Origin: Aldehydirespirator sp965261105
Lineage (GTDB): Bacteria > Actinomycetota > Acidimicrobiia > Acidimicrobiales > Aldehydirespiratoraceae
DNA: 64,000 nt
Reading direction: 5' to 3'
Assembly (NCBI GenBank): GCA_965261105.1
Contig: CBDHCM010000006.1
Location: 372,001 to 436,000 of the forward strand
Both the position numbers and the translations under genes were made by a program. A model generated the notes under the pieces. It saw only the letters and a list, made by a program, of their open reading frames with translations. It made no database searches and was not told where the DNA came from. Positions 16,545 to 25,004 of the stretch are shown piece after piece (the stretch's first letter is position 1; each line of letters begins with the position of its first letter).

Positions 16545-18311
16545 GTGACTATCCGCCGCGACGCCGCGTTCGGTTCGCGCCACGAGTGCGACCTGGAGGC
16601 GTTCGTCGCCCTAGTCGAGCAGCCCATCAACCCCGCCGACTACCCGCTGGCTGTGCGGATCACCCAGGGTGTCCCCGCCTACGATGCAAGCACTCTGGCC
16701 CACGGCCCCACTCCAGACGCCGAGCACCGGGCTGCGCTGCGCGACGAGCTCTCCAGAGCCCTCGTCGAGGGACCCGGCGTCGTGCTGCTCGAATCAGCCC
16801 TGCCGTCCTCCGCGGTCGATCGGGCGTCGGCGGTGTTCTGGGACCTGATCGCGGCCCAGCACGCCCAGGGCGGTCCCGCCGGCGACCATTTCGCCAAGCC
16901 GGGTGCCAACGACCGGTTGTGGAACGCCCTGGAGAAGCTGGCCACCTCCGACCCGGACGCCTTCATCGACTATCACCGCTCCGACGCCATAGCCGTGGCC
17001 TGCGAGGCGTGGCTCGGTCCGCGCTACCAGCTGACCGAGCAAGTGAACGTGGTCAACCCGGGAGGGGAGGCCCAGCACCCCCACCGCGACTACCACATGG
17101 GCTTCCTCACCGACGACGAGGCCGAGCAGTTCCCGCTCCACGCCCACCTGCTGTCGCCGCTGCTCACCCTTCAGGGCGCCATTGCCCACTGCGACATGGG
17201 CACCGAGACCGGCCCCACCATGTACCTGCCCCACTCCCACAAGTACGAGCTGGGCTACCTGGCGTGGCGCCGTCCCGAATTCATCGAGTACTTCGCCCAG
17301 CACCGGGTGCAGCTGCCGCTGCGCACCGGCGACGCCGTGTTCTTCAGCCCGGCCATGTTCCACGCCGCCGGCCACAACCGCACCTCCGGCGTGCGCCGCA
17401 TGGCCAACCTGCTGCAGATCTCCTCCGCGTTCGGCCGCGCCACCGAGGCCGTGGACCGCGCTCGCATGGTCAACGCCGTGTATCCGTCCCTGCGGTCCCA
17501 GCTGGCCTCGGGCCTCGACCGGGCCGCGGCCGCCAACGTGGTGGCCGCCTGCGCCGAGGGCTACGCGTTCCCCACCAACCTTGACCGGGACCAGCCGGTG
17601 GACGGGCTGGCCCCGCCGTCGCAAGCCGACCTGATGAACAGGGCCCTTGACGGGGACTGGACCCCCGAGCGTCTCCGCCAGGAGCTGCACCGCCACGCAG
17701 AGCGCCATCGCAGCGCAGTAGGGGAGGACGATTCGCGCTTCGCTGGCGATGCCAATGCCGGGACTGCTGCCGGAGCCGGTGACGGGCAGGCCGGGGCGGG
17801 CTCTGCGGGGGTCGGTGACGGGCAGGCCGGGGCGGGCTCTGCGGGGGTCGGTGCTGGGACTGCGATCCTGGTCGGTGGTTTCGGCCCGGCCGCCCGCACC
17901 ACGGTTAGTGAGATGCTGGCGGAGGCCCGTGCCGGTCTTCGGCGCTTCACCCCGGCAGAGCTGGCCGCGGCCATGGAGTCCCGAGCCGAGCCCGGCTCGG
18001 ACGGTCCTCTGCTGGTGATCGACATCCGGGACCGTGACGACCGCGAGCGCACCGGCATGATCGCCGGCTCGGTCAGCATCCCGCTGCTGGTCCTGGAGTG
18101 GCGTTGCGACCCCACTTCGGGCCACTCGCATCCCGCGGTCCGATCGCTCGACCAAGCGGTGGTGACGGTGTGCAACGAGGGCTACACGTCGAGCTTCGCG
18201 GCTGCGTCGCTGCAACGTCTCGGCTTCTCGCGAGCGGCCGACTTGGAGGGCGGAGTCGAGGGCTGGGCCGCCGCCGGCCTGCCCGTAAGGGCTGCTTCGC
18301 CTCCCACTTAG
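16545..18311 (+). CDS. Phytanoyl-CoA dioxygenase (PhyH)-like protein fused to a rhodanese domain
   Basis: 588 residues. Residues about 60-330 form a PhyH-type Fe(II)/2-oxoglutarate dioxygenase: QHPHRDYHMGF supplies the His-x-Asp and AMFHAAGHNRTSGVRRMANL supplies the distal His and the Arg for 2-oxoglutarate. A low-complexity linker follows with two exact 36-bp repeats (17778-17849). Residues about 485-585 form a rhodanese domain (LLVIDIRDRDDRERTGMIAG, active-site Cys in VTVCNEGYTSS, LEGGVEGWAAAGLPV). I prefer the GTG at 16545 because TACTAT (16532-16537) ends 7 nt upstream; a GTG at 16524 is possible. Combining hydroxylation with sulfur transfer in one chain is unusual; the substrate is unknown. 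Confidence 0.82.
   Translation: MTIRRDAAFGSRHECDLEAFVALVEQPINPADYPLAVRITQGVPAYDASTLAHGPTPDAEHRAALRDELSRALVEGPGVVLLESALPSSAVDRASAVFWDLIAAQHAQGGPAGDHFAKPGANDRLWNALEKLATSDPDAFIDYHRSDAIAVACEAWLGPRYQLTEQVNVVNPGGEAQHPHRDYHMGFLTDDEAEQFPLHAHLLSPLLTLQGAIAHCDMGTETGPTMYLPHSHKYELGYLAWRRPEFIEYFAQHRVQLPLRTGDAVFFSPAMFHAAGHNRTSGVRRMANLLQISSAFGRATEAVDRARMVNAVYPSLRSQLASGLDRAAAANVVAACAEGYAFPTNLDRDQPVDGLAPPSQADLMNRALDGDWTPERLRQELHRHAERHRSAVGEDDSRFAGDANAGTAAGAGDGQAGAGSAGVGDGQAGAGSAGVGAGTAILVGGFGPAARTTVSEMLAEARAGLRRFTPAELAAAMESRAEPGSDGPLLVIDIRDRDDRERTGMIAGSVSIPLLVLEWRCDPTSGHSHPAVRSLDQAVVTVCNEGYTSSFAAASLQRLGFSRAADLEGGVEGWAAAGLPVRAASPPT
17778..17849 (+). repeat. 36-bp tandem duplication in the PhyH-rhodanese linker
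   Basis: Two identical 36-bp units start at 17778 and 17814 and encode two copies of GDGQAGAGSAGV. The duplication is in frame and lengthens the linker between the two enzymatic domains. Confidence 0.85.
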
Positions 18312-18406
18312 CCCCGCCGCCGGCTAGCCCCTGCCGCATTCTGTGTGCGGTTAGCTGCCTGTACGGCCAAGAACCGCGCATAGAACGGCCGACCCACCGG
18401 CCGGGG

Positions 18407-18412
18407 TAGGGT
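18407..18412 (+). promoter_or_regulatory. -10 hexamer for leaderless VWA gene
   Basis: TAGGGT ends 6 nt before the ATG at 18419, with no Shine-Dalgarno between. It matches the TANNNT pattern seen at other genes here. Confidence 0.45.
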
Positions 18413-18418
18413 CGTGGC

Positions 18419-20488
18419 ATGGCTCTGCGCGAGCGCTGGCGCCGCTGGTCGCGGGCGCGGCCCGAGCCGGCCCACTTCGCCTACCGGCGCTGGGACGGCA
18501 GCCAGGCCGGCTTCGACCTCGACGCGGACTCGATCTTCGACGAGCTCGCCGACGACCTGCTCTACCACGGCGACCTGGCCAGCGCCCTGCGCCGCCTCAT
18601 GGCCGACGGGTTCCAGGACCGCGACGGCCGTCGCCTAGAGGGCCTGCGCGAGATGCTCGAACGCCTCAGGGAGCGTCGCCGCGAGCTGCTGGACAGCCAC
18701 GACCTGGGCGGCGTGTACGACGACATCGCCGAGGCTCTGCGCGACGTGGTCCGCGCCGAGCGCCAAGCCCTCTGCGACCTGGACGCGTCGGCAGCCCAAG
18801 CCCGGGCCGAGGGCGACGAGCGCCGGGCCGACCTCACCTCCCAGACCGCGGCCGCCAAGAACACCCAGCTCGACATGATGCCCCCCGACCTCGCCGGGCA
18901 GTTCAAGGCTCTCGACCACTACGAATTCGAGAGCGACGAGGCCCGCCAGCAGTTCGCCGAGCTGGCCGAGCGCCTGCGCGAGCAGCTCATGCAGCAGTTC
19001 CTCGACCGGATGTCAGGTGCAGTCGGCGACGCCACCGACGGCGACACTTCGGAGGAGATGCAGCGCCTCAAGGACATGCTGGCCGAGCTCAACGCCATGC
19101 TGGCCCAGCGGGCCCGGGGCGAAGAGCCCGACTTCGAGGGGTTCATGGAGCGCTACGGCGACTTCTTCGGTGAGAACCCCAAGACCCTCGACGAGCTGCT
19201 GGAGGTGATGGCCCGCCGTATGGCCGCGGCCCAGGCGCTGCTCAACTCGATGACCCCGGGCCAGCGCGACCAGCTCCAGCAGCTGTCCGACCAGATGCTG
19301 GCCGACATGGACCTCAACTGGCAGGTCAACGAGCTGGCCCAGCACCTCCGCAACGTTTTCCCGGACCTCGGCTGGGACCGGCGCTACGACTTCGGCGGAG
19401 TCGACCCCCTCGACTTCAGCCACGCCACCGGCATGCTGGAAGAACTGGGGGACATCGACCAGCTCGAGAACCTGCTGCGGGGCTCGCCCAGCCCCGGCGC
19501 CCTGGCCGAGGCCGATACCGAGGCTGTTCGCAGGCTGCTGGGCGACGACTCTGCCGAGAGCCTTGAGCGCATGGCCGAAGTGGCCCGCATGCTGGAGGAG
19601 GCCGGCCTGATCGAGAACCGCGAGGGCCGCTTCGGCCTCACGCCGCGGGCCATCCGCAAGATCGGCCAGGGAGCCCTGCGCGACCTGTTCACCAAGCTCG
19701 ACGCGGACAAGCTCGGCCGCCACGCCATCCACCGGGCCGGACTGGGCCACGAGCGGGAGCCCGACACCAAGCCCTACGAATACGGCGACCCGTTCAACCT
19801 GCACATCGGCCGCACCATCCACAATGCCGTCACCCGCACCGGCGGCGGCGTGCCCGTGCAGCTGCACCCCGACGACTTCGAGGTTGAGCGCACCGAGCAG
19901 CAGGTCCGCTCGGCCACCGTGCTGATGCTGGACCTGTCGCTGTCGATGCCGATGCGCAACAACTTCCTGCCGGCCAAGAAGGTGGCCATGGCCCTGCACG
20001 CTCTGATCTCCAGCCAGTACCCCCGCGACTTCCTGGGCCTGGTGTCGTTCAGCGAGGTGGCCCGGGAGTTCCGGCCCGAGAAGCTGCCCGAGGTGTCGTG
20101 GGACTACGTGTACGGCACCAACATGCAGCACGGCTTCATGCTCGCCCGCAGCATGCTCAACCGCCAGACCGGCACCAAGCAGATCATCATGATCACCGAC
20201 GGCGAGCCCACCGCCCACATCACGCCGTCGGGACGGCCCTTCTTCAGCTACCCGCCCACCCGCGAGACCGTGGAGCTCACCCTGGCCGAGGTGGGCAGGT
20301 GCACCCGCGACGGCATCCGCATCAACACGTTCATGCTGGACGCCACCTCGTACCTCACCGACTTTGTGGAGCGCATCACCGAGATGAACGGCGGCCGGGC
20401 CTTCTTCACCACCAACGAGAACCTCGGCGACTACGTGCTGGTCGACTTTGTGGAGCACAAGCGCAGCCTGGTGCGGGCCCGTCGCTGA
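18419..20488 (+). CDS. VWA-domain protein, Mg-chelatase D-like partner of MoxR
   Basis: 689 residues. The long N-terminal part is helical and acidic, with LSDQMLADMDLNWQVNELAQ and a segment GRFGLTPRAIRKIGQGALRD. The C-terminal 200 residues form a von Willebrand A domain: the MIDAS motif is VLMLDLSLSMPM (D-x-S-x-S, near residue 505), followed by IIMITDGEPTAH. Such proteins pair with MoxR/ChlI-type ATPases. The best candidate is the ATPase at 8375-9856 on the same strand; the intervening 8.5 kb contains IS elements and pseudogenes, so an originally closer arrangement was probably broken. The exact client is unknown. Confidence 0.85.
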   Translation: MALRERWRRWSRARPEPAHFAYRRWDGSQAGFDLDADSIFDELADDLLYHGDLASALRRLMADGFQDRDGRRLEGLREMLERLRERRRELLDSHDLGGVYDDIAEALRDVVRAERQALCDLDASAAQARAEGDERRADLTSQTAAAKNTQLDMMPPDLAGQFKALDHYEFESDEARQQFAELAERLREQLMQQFLDRMSGAVGDATDGDTSEEMQRLKDMLAELNAMLAQRARGEEPDFEGFMERYGDFFGENPKTLDELLEVMARRMAAAQALLNSMTPGQRDQLQQLSDQMLADMDLNWQVNELAQHLRNVFPDLGWDRRYDFGGVDPLDFSHATGMLEELGDIDQLENLLRGSPSPGALAEADTEAVRRLLGDDSAESLERMAEVARMLEEAGLIENREGRFGLTPRAIRKIGQGALRDLFTKLDADKLGRHAIHRAGLGHEREPDTKPYEYGDPFNLHIGRTIHNAVTRTGGGVPVQLHPDDFEVERTEQQVRSATVLMLDLSLSMPMRNNFLPAKKVAMALHALISSQYPRDFLGLVSFSEVAREFRPEKLPEVSWDYVYGTNMQHGFMLARSMLNRQTGTKQIIMITDGEPTAHITPSGRPFFSYPPTRETVELTLAEVGRCTRDGIRINTFMLDATSYLTDFVERITEMNGGRAFFTTNENLGDYVLVDFVEHKRSLVRARR

Positions 20489-20518
20489 CAAGAGAAATTT
20501 GTCCTCCCGGGTTTGCAT

Positions 20519-20547
20519 TTGTCGTATCACAGTGGTGTAATTACATA
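20519..20547 (+). promoter_or_regulatory. Promoter of the whiB-like gene
   Basis: TTGTCG (20519-20524) and TACATA (20542-20547) are separated by 17 bp, the ideal spacing for a housekeeping sigma factor. The start would leave a leader of about 65 nt before the ATG at 20620. Unlike most neighbours, this gene therefore has a real 5' UTR and a GGAGG. Confidence 0.5.
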
Positions 20548-20619
20548 GATGGCAGCCGGGCGGCCGGGCTCAAGTCCCACCGCTGGGGCCCGGAACAGCC
20601 ATTGTGGAGGAGCACTCAA

Positions 20620-20895
20620 ATGGAGCTACACGGCATCTTTCCGGCTGAGGACATGTCTTGGCAGCGCGAGGCCAACTGCCTGGGGGTGCATCCCGACCTC
20701 TTCTTCCCCGAGCGGGGCGCATCCACCCGCGAGGCCAAAGAGGTGTGCCTGGGCTGCGTCGTGCGCGACCAGTGCCTGGAGTTCGCGCTCAACAACGGCG
20801 AGAAGTTCGGCATCTGGGGAGGCATGAGCGAGCGCGAGCGACGCCGGATACGGCGCGCCCGAGCGGTGCAGCGCCGAGTCACCGCCAGCGCCTGA
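20620..20895 (+). CDS. WhiB-family iron-sulfur transcription factor
   Basis: 91 residues, typical of Wbl proteins, which occur only in Actinobacteria and their phages. The four cluster-binding cysteines are present: Cys20, Cys43-x2-Cys46 and Cys52. The turn FGIWGGMSERERRRIRRAR gives the G-I/V-W-G motif and the basic C-terminal DNA-binding tail. A GGAGG at 20606-20610 fits the ATG at 20620. Order and length are closest to the WhiB1/WhiB2 group. These proteins sense redox or nitric oxide and bind the principal sigma factor. Exact orthology is not certain. Confidence 0.93.
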   Translation: MELHGIFPAEDMSWQREANCLGVHPDLFFPERGASTREAKEVCLGCVVRDQCLEFALNNGEKFGIWGGMSERERRRIRRARAVQRRVTASA

Positions 20896-20963
20896 GCGCG
20901 ACTCACGGCCCAGCCGAATCTCAGGTATGCGGCTGTGGACAAAGCGCGGTATGCTTCCTCGCG

Positions 20964-21215
20964 ATGCCGAACATTCTCTCAGTGGTGCCAAACCTTGGTA
21001 CGTCTGAGCTTCTGATCATCCTGGTGCTCGTCCTGCTGGTGTTCGGGGGGGCGAAGCTTCCCAAGCTCGCCCGCTCGCTGGGCCAGGCACAGAAGGAGTT
21101 CAAGGACGGTCTGTCCGAAACCGCCAAAGAGGGTGATACCTCCGGAGGCAGCAGCCAGGCCAGCGGGAGCGACAACTCCGGCAAAGGCGCTTCGGGCAAG
21201 AACGGCTCCTCCTGA
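20964..21215 (+). CDS. tatA: Sec-independent translocase subunit TatA/TatE
   Basis: 83 residues. A single N-terminal membrane helix (LGTSELLIILVLVLLVFGGA) is followed by the conserved FGGAKLPKLARSLGQAQKEF amphipathic helix, then a disordered Ser/Gly-rich tail. TatA oligomerises in the membrane to form the pore for folded twin-arginine substrates. No tatB or tatC lies nearby. TATGCT (20950-20955) ends 8 nt before the ATG, fitting a leaderless start. The longer upstream frame is not needed. Confidence 0.93.
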   Translation: MPNILSVVPNLGTSELLIILVLVLLVFGGAKLPKLARSLGQAQKEFKDGLSETAKEGDTSGGSSQASGSDNSGKGASGKNGSS

Positions 21216-21241
21216 GAGCCTCTGCTGAGGCGGGGGGTTCC

Positions 21242-21559
21242 ATGACGCTCACGGACGTCGAAGCGGTTGACGAGCCGCCGGTGGGTCAAGCCACCATCAC
21301 CTATCTCGGTGCTGTCGCGCCCCACTGGGAAGTGCGAGCGGTCTACGGCGACGCCGACTTCATGACCTCCTTCCGGGATCGCGTCCATGCCCGCCTGCTG
21401 CTGCTGCCGCCTCACGATCCACAGTTCCGCCGCAACCGCGAGCGGGTCAACCGCGACGCCGAGCGCGAGCGCATCATCGTGGACTGGGACCTCGGCTACC
21501 CGGAGGAAGAGGACACCTACTCCGCCCGGGAGCGGGCTGACCGCGGCCCGGTCCGGTGA
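21242..21559 (+). CDS. Conserved-looking hypothetical protein, 105 residues
   Basis: I do not recognise this protein. It starts at an ATG 26 nt after tatA, has no membrane segment or signal peptide, and is rich in charged residues at the C-terminus (RRNRERVNRDAERERIIVDW then DLGYPEEEDT). The N-terminal half (ITYLGAVAPHWEVRAVYGDA) looks like two beta strands. It lies between tatA and ppk1 on the same strand with short gaps, so it is likely co-transcribed. GC-rich third positions across the frame support coding. Confidence 0.65.
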   Translation: MTLTDVEAVDEPPVGQATITYLGAVAPHWEVRAVYGDADFMTSFRDRVHARLLLLPPHDPQFRRNRERVNRDAERERIIVDWDLGYPEEEDTYSARERADRGPVR

Positions 21560-21577
21560 CGCCGTGCCTCCCCGCCC

Positions 21578-23665
21578 ATGATGCGCGTTGGCGGATGGGG
21601 CGAGCCCTTCACTGACTACTTCAGCCGGGAGCTCTCCTGGCTCGCCTTCAATGCCCGGGTGCTGAGCCTCGCCCGCGACCCGGACGTGCCGCTGCTGGAG
21701 CGGGCCCGCTATCTGAGCATCTTCTCCACCAACCTCGACGAGTTCTTCCAGGTCCGCGTGTCCGGGCTCGCTGATCGGGTGGCGGCCGAACTCACCGAAC
21801 GGACGCTCGACGGGCACACCGCGGCTGAGCAGATGCACGCGGTCCGCCGGGCCACCAGGGAGCTGTGCTGCGAGCAGCAGCGCCTGTTCCTCGAGCAGAT
21901 CGAGCCCGCGCTGGCGGCCGAGGGCATCCGCCTGCTCTCAGCCGACGAGCTCCACGAGCACGAGCGGGCCCGGCTCCGAAAGCACTTCTGCGAACGCGTC
22001 TTCCCGGTGCTCACGCCGCTCGCCGTCGACCCCGGCCACCCCTTCCCGTTCATCTCCGACCTGTCGCTGAACTTGGCCGTGCTCATGCGCGACCCGGCCG
22101 ACTCCGAGCGCCGCTTCGCCCGGGTGAAGGTCCCCAACACCCTCGACCGGTGGGTTCCGACCAGCGAGGGGGCCCACCGGTTCGTCGCCCTCGAGGATGT
22201 GATCGCGACCCATCTCGACATGCTGTTCCCGGGCATGGAGCTGCTGGAGCACCACGCCTTCCGCGTCACCCGCAACGCCGACCTCACCCTCAACGACGAG
22301 GATGCCGAGGATCTGCTCATCGCGGTGGAGATGGAGCTGCGGCGGCGCCGCTTCCAGTGGGCGGTCCGCCTCGAGGTGGCCGACTCGATGTCGGAGGAGG
22401 TGCTCGAGCTGCTGCGGCGCGAGCTCGATCTGACCGCCGACGCGGTCGACCGCATCCGGGGCCCCGTCGATCTGAGCGGACTGAACGAGATCGCCGACCT
22501 GCCCCGGCCCGAGCTGAGGTGGCCCTACTGGCGCGGCATCACCGAGCCGCAACTGTCGACCGAGGACGGCTCTCCGGACTTCTTCAAGGTGTTGCGGTCC
22601 GGCGACCTGCTGGTGCACCACCCCTACTCGTCGTTCAGCCGCTCGGTGGGGGAGCTGATTCATCAGGCCTCGACCGACCCGGCGGTGCTGGCCATCAAGC
22701 TCACCCTGTACCGCACGTCCGGCGACAGCCCGATCATCGACTCGCTGGTGGAGGCGGCCGAGAGAGGCAAGCAGGTGGCCGTGCTCGTCGAGTTGAAGGC
22801 CCGCTTCGACGAGGCTCAAAATATCAGCTGGGCCAAGAGGCTGGAGCAGGCCGGGGCCCATGTGGCCTACGGTCTCGTCGGCCTCAAGATCCACGCCAAG
22901 ATCGCCATGATCGTGCGTGAGGAGCCCGACGGGATCCGCCGCTACTGCCACGTCGGCACGGGCAACTACAACCACCGAACCGCCCGGCTCTATGAGGACT
23001 TCGGCCTCCTCACCGCGGAAGCGGAGGTCGGCGCGGACATCGCCGAGCTCTTCAACCAGCTGACCGGCTATGGCCACAGCCTCGGCCACAGGCGCCTGAT
23101 CACCGCGCCCGAGCAGCTCCGCACCCGCCTCACCGAGCTGATCGAGCAGGAGGCGCACGTGCCCGGCGGCGGCCGCATCATCATGAAGCTGAACTCGCTG
23201 GCCGACGGTCCGATCATCGAACACCTGTACAAGGCGTCGCAGGCCGGCGTGGAGATTGATCTCATCGTGCGGGGCCTCTGCGGCCTGCGGCCCGGCGTGC
23301 CCGGCCTGTCGGACGGGATTCGGGTCCGCTCAATAGTGGGCCGGTTCCTGGAGCACTCCCGCATATACCACTTCGCCAACGGCGAGGGCCCGGGCCGCGC
23401 CGCCACCTACATCGGCTCCGCGGACCTGCTCACCCGCAACCTCGACCGGCGGGTGGAGGCGCTCGTGCGGGTGGACGACCCGAGGCTGGCAGCTCGGGTG
23501 GTGGAGGTGGCCGAGGTCAGCCTGTCCGACGAGCACCTGGCCTGGACCCTCGACGCCGACGGTGTCTGGACTCGCTGCGGCCACGGGGCCGCCGACGACC
23601 CCCACGTGCGGCTCCAGCAACTGGCCTTGAACCGGGCTCAGTCGCCGGAGCGCGTCCTACCATGA
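21578..23665 (+). CDS. ppk1: Polyphosphate kinase 1
   Basis: 695 residues, the normal length for Ppk1, which reversibly transfers the ATP gamma-phosphate onto inorganic polyphosphate. The N-terminal domain starts with FSRELSWLAFNARVL and STNLDEFFQVRV. The two phospholipase-D-like domains contain the catalytic histidines: His439 in LKIHAKIAMIV and His593 in FLEHSRIYHFANG, matching His435 and His592 of E. coli. RYCHVGTGNYNHRTARLYED is also diagnostic. Two adjacent ATG codons (21578 and 21581) are possible starts. The MFS gene follows 4 nt after the stop. Confidence 0.95.
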   Translation: MMRVGGWGEPFTDYFSRELSWLAFNARVLSLARDPDVPLLERARYLSIFSTNLDEFFQVRVSGLADRVAAELTERTLDGHTAAEQMHAVRRATRELCCEQQRLFLEQIEPALAAEGIRLLSADELHEHERARLRKHFCERVFPVLTPLAVDPGHPFPFISDLSLNLAVLMRDPADSERRFARVKVPNTLDRWVPTSEGAHRFVALEDVIATHLDMLFPGMELLEHHAFRVTRNADLTLNDEDAEDLLIAVEMELRRRRFQWAVRLEVADSMSEEVLELLRRELDLTADAVDRIRGPVDLSGLNEIADLPRPELRWPYWRGITEPQLSTEDGSPDFFKVLRSGDLLVHHPYSSFSRSVGELIHQASTDPAVLAIKLTLYRTSGDSPIIDSLVEAAERGKQVAVLVELKARFDEAQNISWAKRLEQAGAHVAYGLVGLKIHAKIAMIVREEPDGIRRYCHVGTGNYNHRTARLYEDFGLLTAEAEVGADIAELFNQLTGYGHSLGHRRLITAPEQLRTRLTELIEQEAHVPGGGRIIMKLNSLADGPIIEHLYKASQAGVEIDLIVRGLCGLRPGVPGLSDGIRVRSIVGRFLEHSRIYHFANGEGPGRAATYIGSADLLTRNLDRRVEALVRVDDPRLAARVVEVAEVSLSDEHLAWTLDADGVWTRCGHGAADDPHVRLQQLALNRAQSPERVLP
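23658..23663 (+). promoter_or_regulatory. -10 hexamer for MFS gene inside ppk1 stop region
   Basis: TACCAT ends 6 nt before the GTG at 23670 and overlaps the ppk1 stop codon. It predicts an internal, leaderless promoter for the transporter gene. Confidence 0.4.
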
Positions 23666-23669
23666 GCAG

Positions 23670-25004
23670 GTGGCCCACGACGGGGTGAACGACTTGGGGC
23701 AGCCGCCGCGCCCCGTGCCCGCGTTCAGCCCGTTCCAGCGCCTGGCCCGGGTCCACGCGGCGACCACCGCCACCGACGCAGTCATAGCGGTCGCCCTGGC
23801 CGGGTCGATCTTCTTCTCCATAAGCCCGGACGCGGCCCGCGACCGCATCGCGCTGTACCTCGCCCTGACGGTGGCGCCGTTCGCGCTGGTCACGCCGTTG
23901 ATCGGGCCGTTCATCGATCGGATGCCGGGCGGCCGCCGGGCCATGATCGTCGTCGCCAACCTGGGCCGGCTCGTGGTGGCCCTGCTCATGATCCGCCACA
24001 TCGACACCCTGTGGCTGTTCCCGGAGGCCTTCTCGCTGCTGGTGTTGCAGAAGAGCTACGCCGTGGCCAAGAGCGCGGTGGTGCCCCGCTATGTGCCCTC
24101 GGAGTCGAACCTGGTGCAGGCCAACAGCCGCCTGGCCCTCATCAGCGCGGTGATGAGCCTGTTGGGCGCGGGCATGGGAGCGGCCCTGGTGTTCCTGGGA
24201 AGCCCGGCCGTCGCCGCTGGGGTGGCGACGGTGGGCTACGGAGTGGCCACCGCCATCACGCTGCAGCTCCCCCGCATCCCGGTGGCGCGGACCAGGACCA
24301 CGTCGACGGAGCGCTCGGCCCTGCGGGCGTCGACGATCCTGCTGTCGGCGTCGGCCATGGCGGTGATGCGGGGCGCGGTGGGCTTCGTCACCTTCCTGCT
24401 GGCCTTCGCACTACGCGGCGGCGAGGAGGGCCTGGACGTGAGCGAGATGGGGGCGGCGCTGGGAGGGGCGGTGGCCTCCGAGCGCGGCATCGACATCGTC
24501 GGTGATCCGGGCGCTCCGGCCTGGCACTACGCGGTGGTGGTGGCGGCGGCGGGGCTCTGCGCCTTCACCGGCGTGCAGGTTGCCCCGATCCTGAGGCGCA
24601 GCGTGGTAGAGGAGCTGATCCTGCTCGGAGGGCTCGGACTGGGGCTGGGGACGGCCGTGCTGGCGGCTATGACAGGAGGGCTGATGGGCATGGCGCTGCT
24701 GTCGGGCGGGGTGGCCCTAGCCGCGGCGGTGGGCAGGCTTGCCTTCGACTCGCTGGTGCAGCGTGACGCCCCTGATGCCAACCACGGGCGGTCGTTCGCC
24801 CGGTTCGAGGCGCGCTTTCAGATCGCCTGGGTGGCCGGCGCCTTCGCCCCAGTGGTCCTGCCGATACCGGTCCGACTGGGGTCCGGCCTGGTGGCACTGG
24901 TAGCCGCCTTCGCAGTGGTCTCGTTCATTGTCGGCCGCCGCCGCATCGCCGTACGCGGCCACCCGGGCCGGAGCGGCGATTCAGGCCGGAACGGCGATTC
25001 CTAG
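23670..25004 (+). CDS. Major facilitator superfamily-like membrane protein
   Basis: 444 residues with about 10-12 hydrophobic segments. The loop GPFIDRMPGGRRAMIVVANL after the second/third helix is the classic MFS G-x3-D-R/K-x-G-R-R motif. The second half contains a hydrophilic loop (ERGIDIVGDPGAPAWH) before helices resume. The family is closest to actinobacterial MFS exporters of unknown substrate that are often found near ppk or tat genes. The GTG start is supported by an upstream TACCAT box. Its stop overlaps the stop of the convergent DUF2342 gene. Confidence 0.82.
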   Translation: MAHDGVNDLGQPPRPVPAFSPFQRLARVHAATTATDAVIAVALAGSIFFSISPDAARDRIALYLALTVAPFALVTPLIGPFIDRMPGGRRAMIVVANLGRLVVALLMIRHIDTLWLFPEAFSLLVLQKSYAVAKSAVVPRYVPSESNLVQANSRLALISAVMSLLGAGMGAALVFLGSPAVAAGVATVGYGVATAITLQLPRIPVARTRTTSTERSALRASTILLSASAMAVMRGAVGFVTFLLAFALRGGEEGLDVSEMGAALGGAVASERGIDIVGDPGAPAWHYAVVVAAAGLCAFTGVQVAPILRRSVVEELILLGGLGLGLGTAVLAAMTGGLMGMALLSGGVALAAAVGRLAFDSLVQRDAPDANHGRSFARFEARFQIAWVAGAFAPVVLPIPVRLGSGLVALVAAFAVVSFIVGRRRIAVRGHPGRSGDSGRNGDS

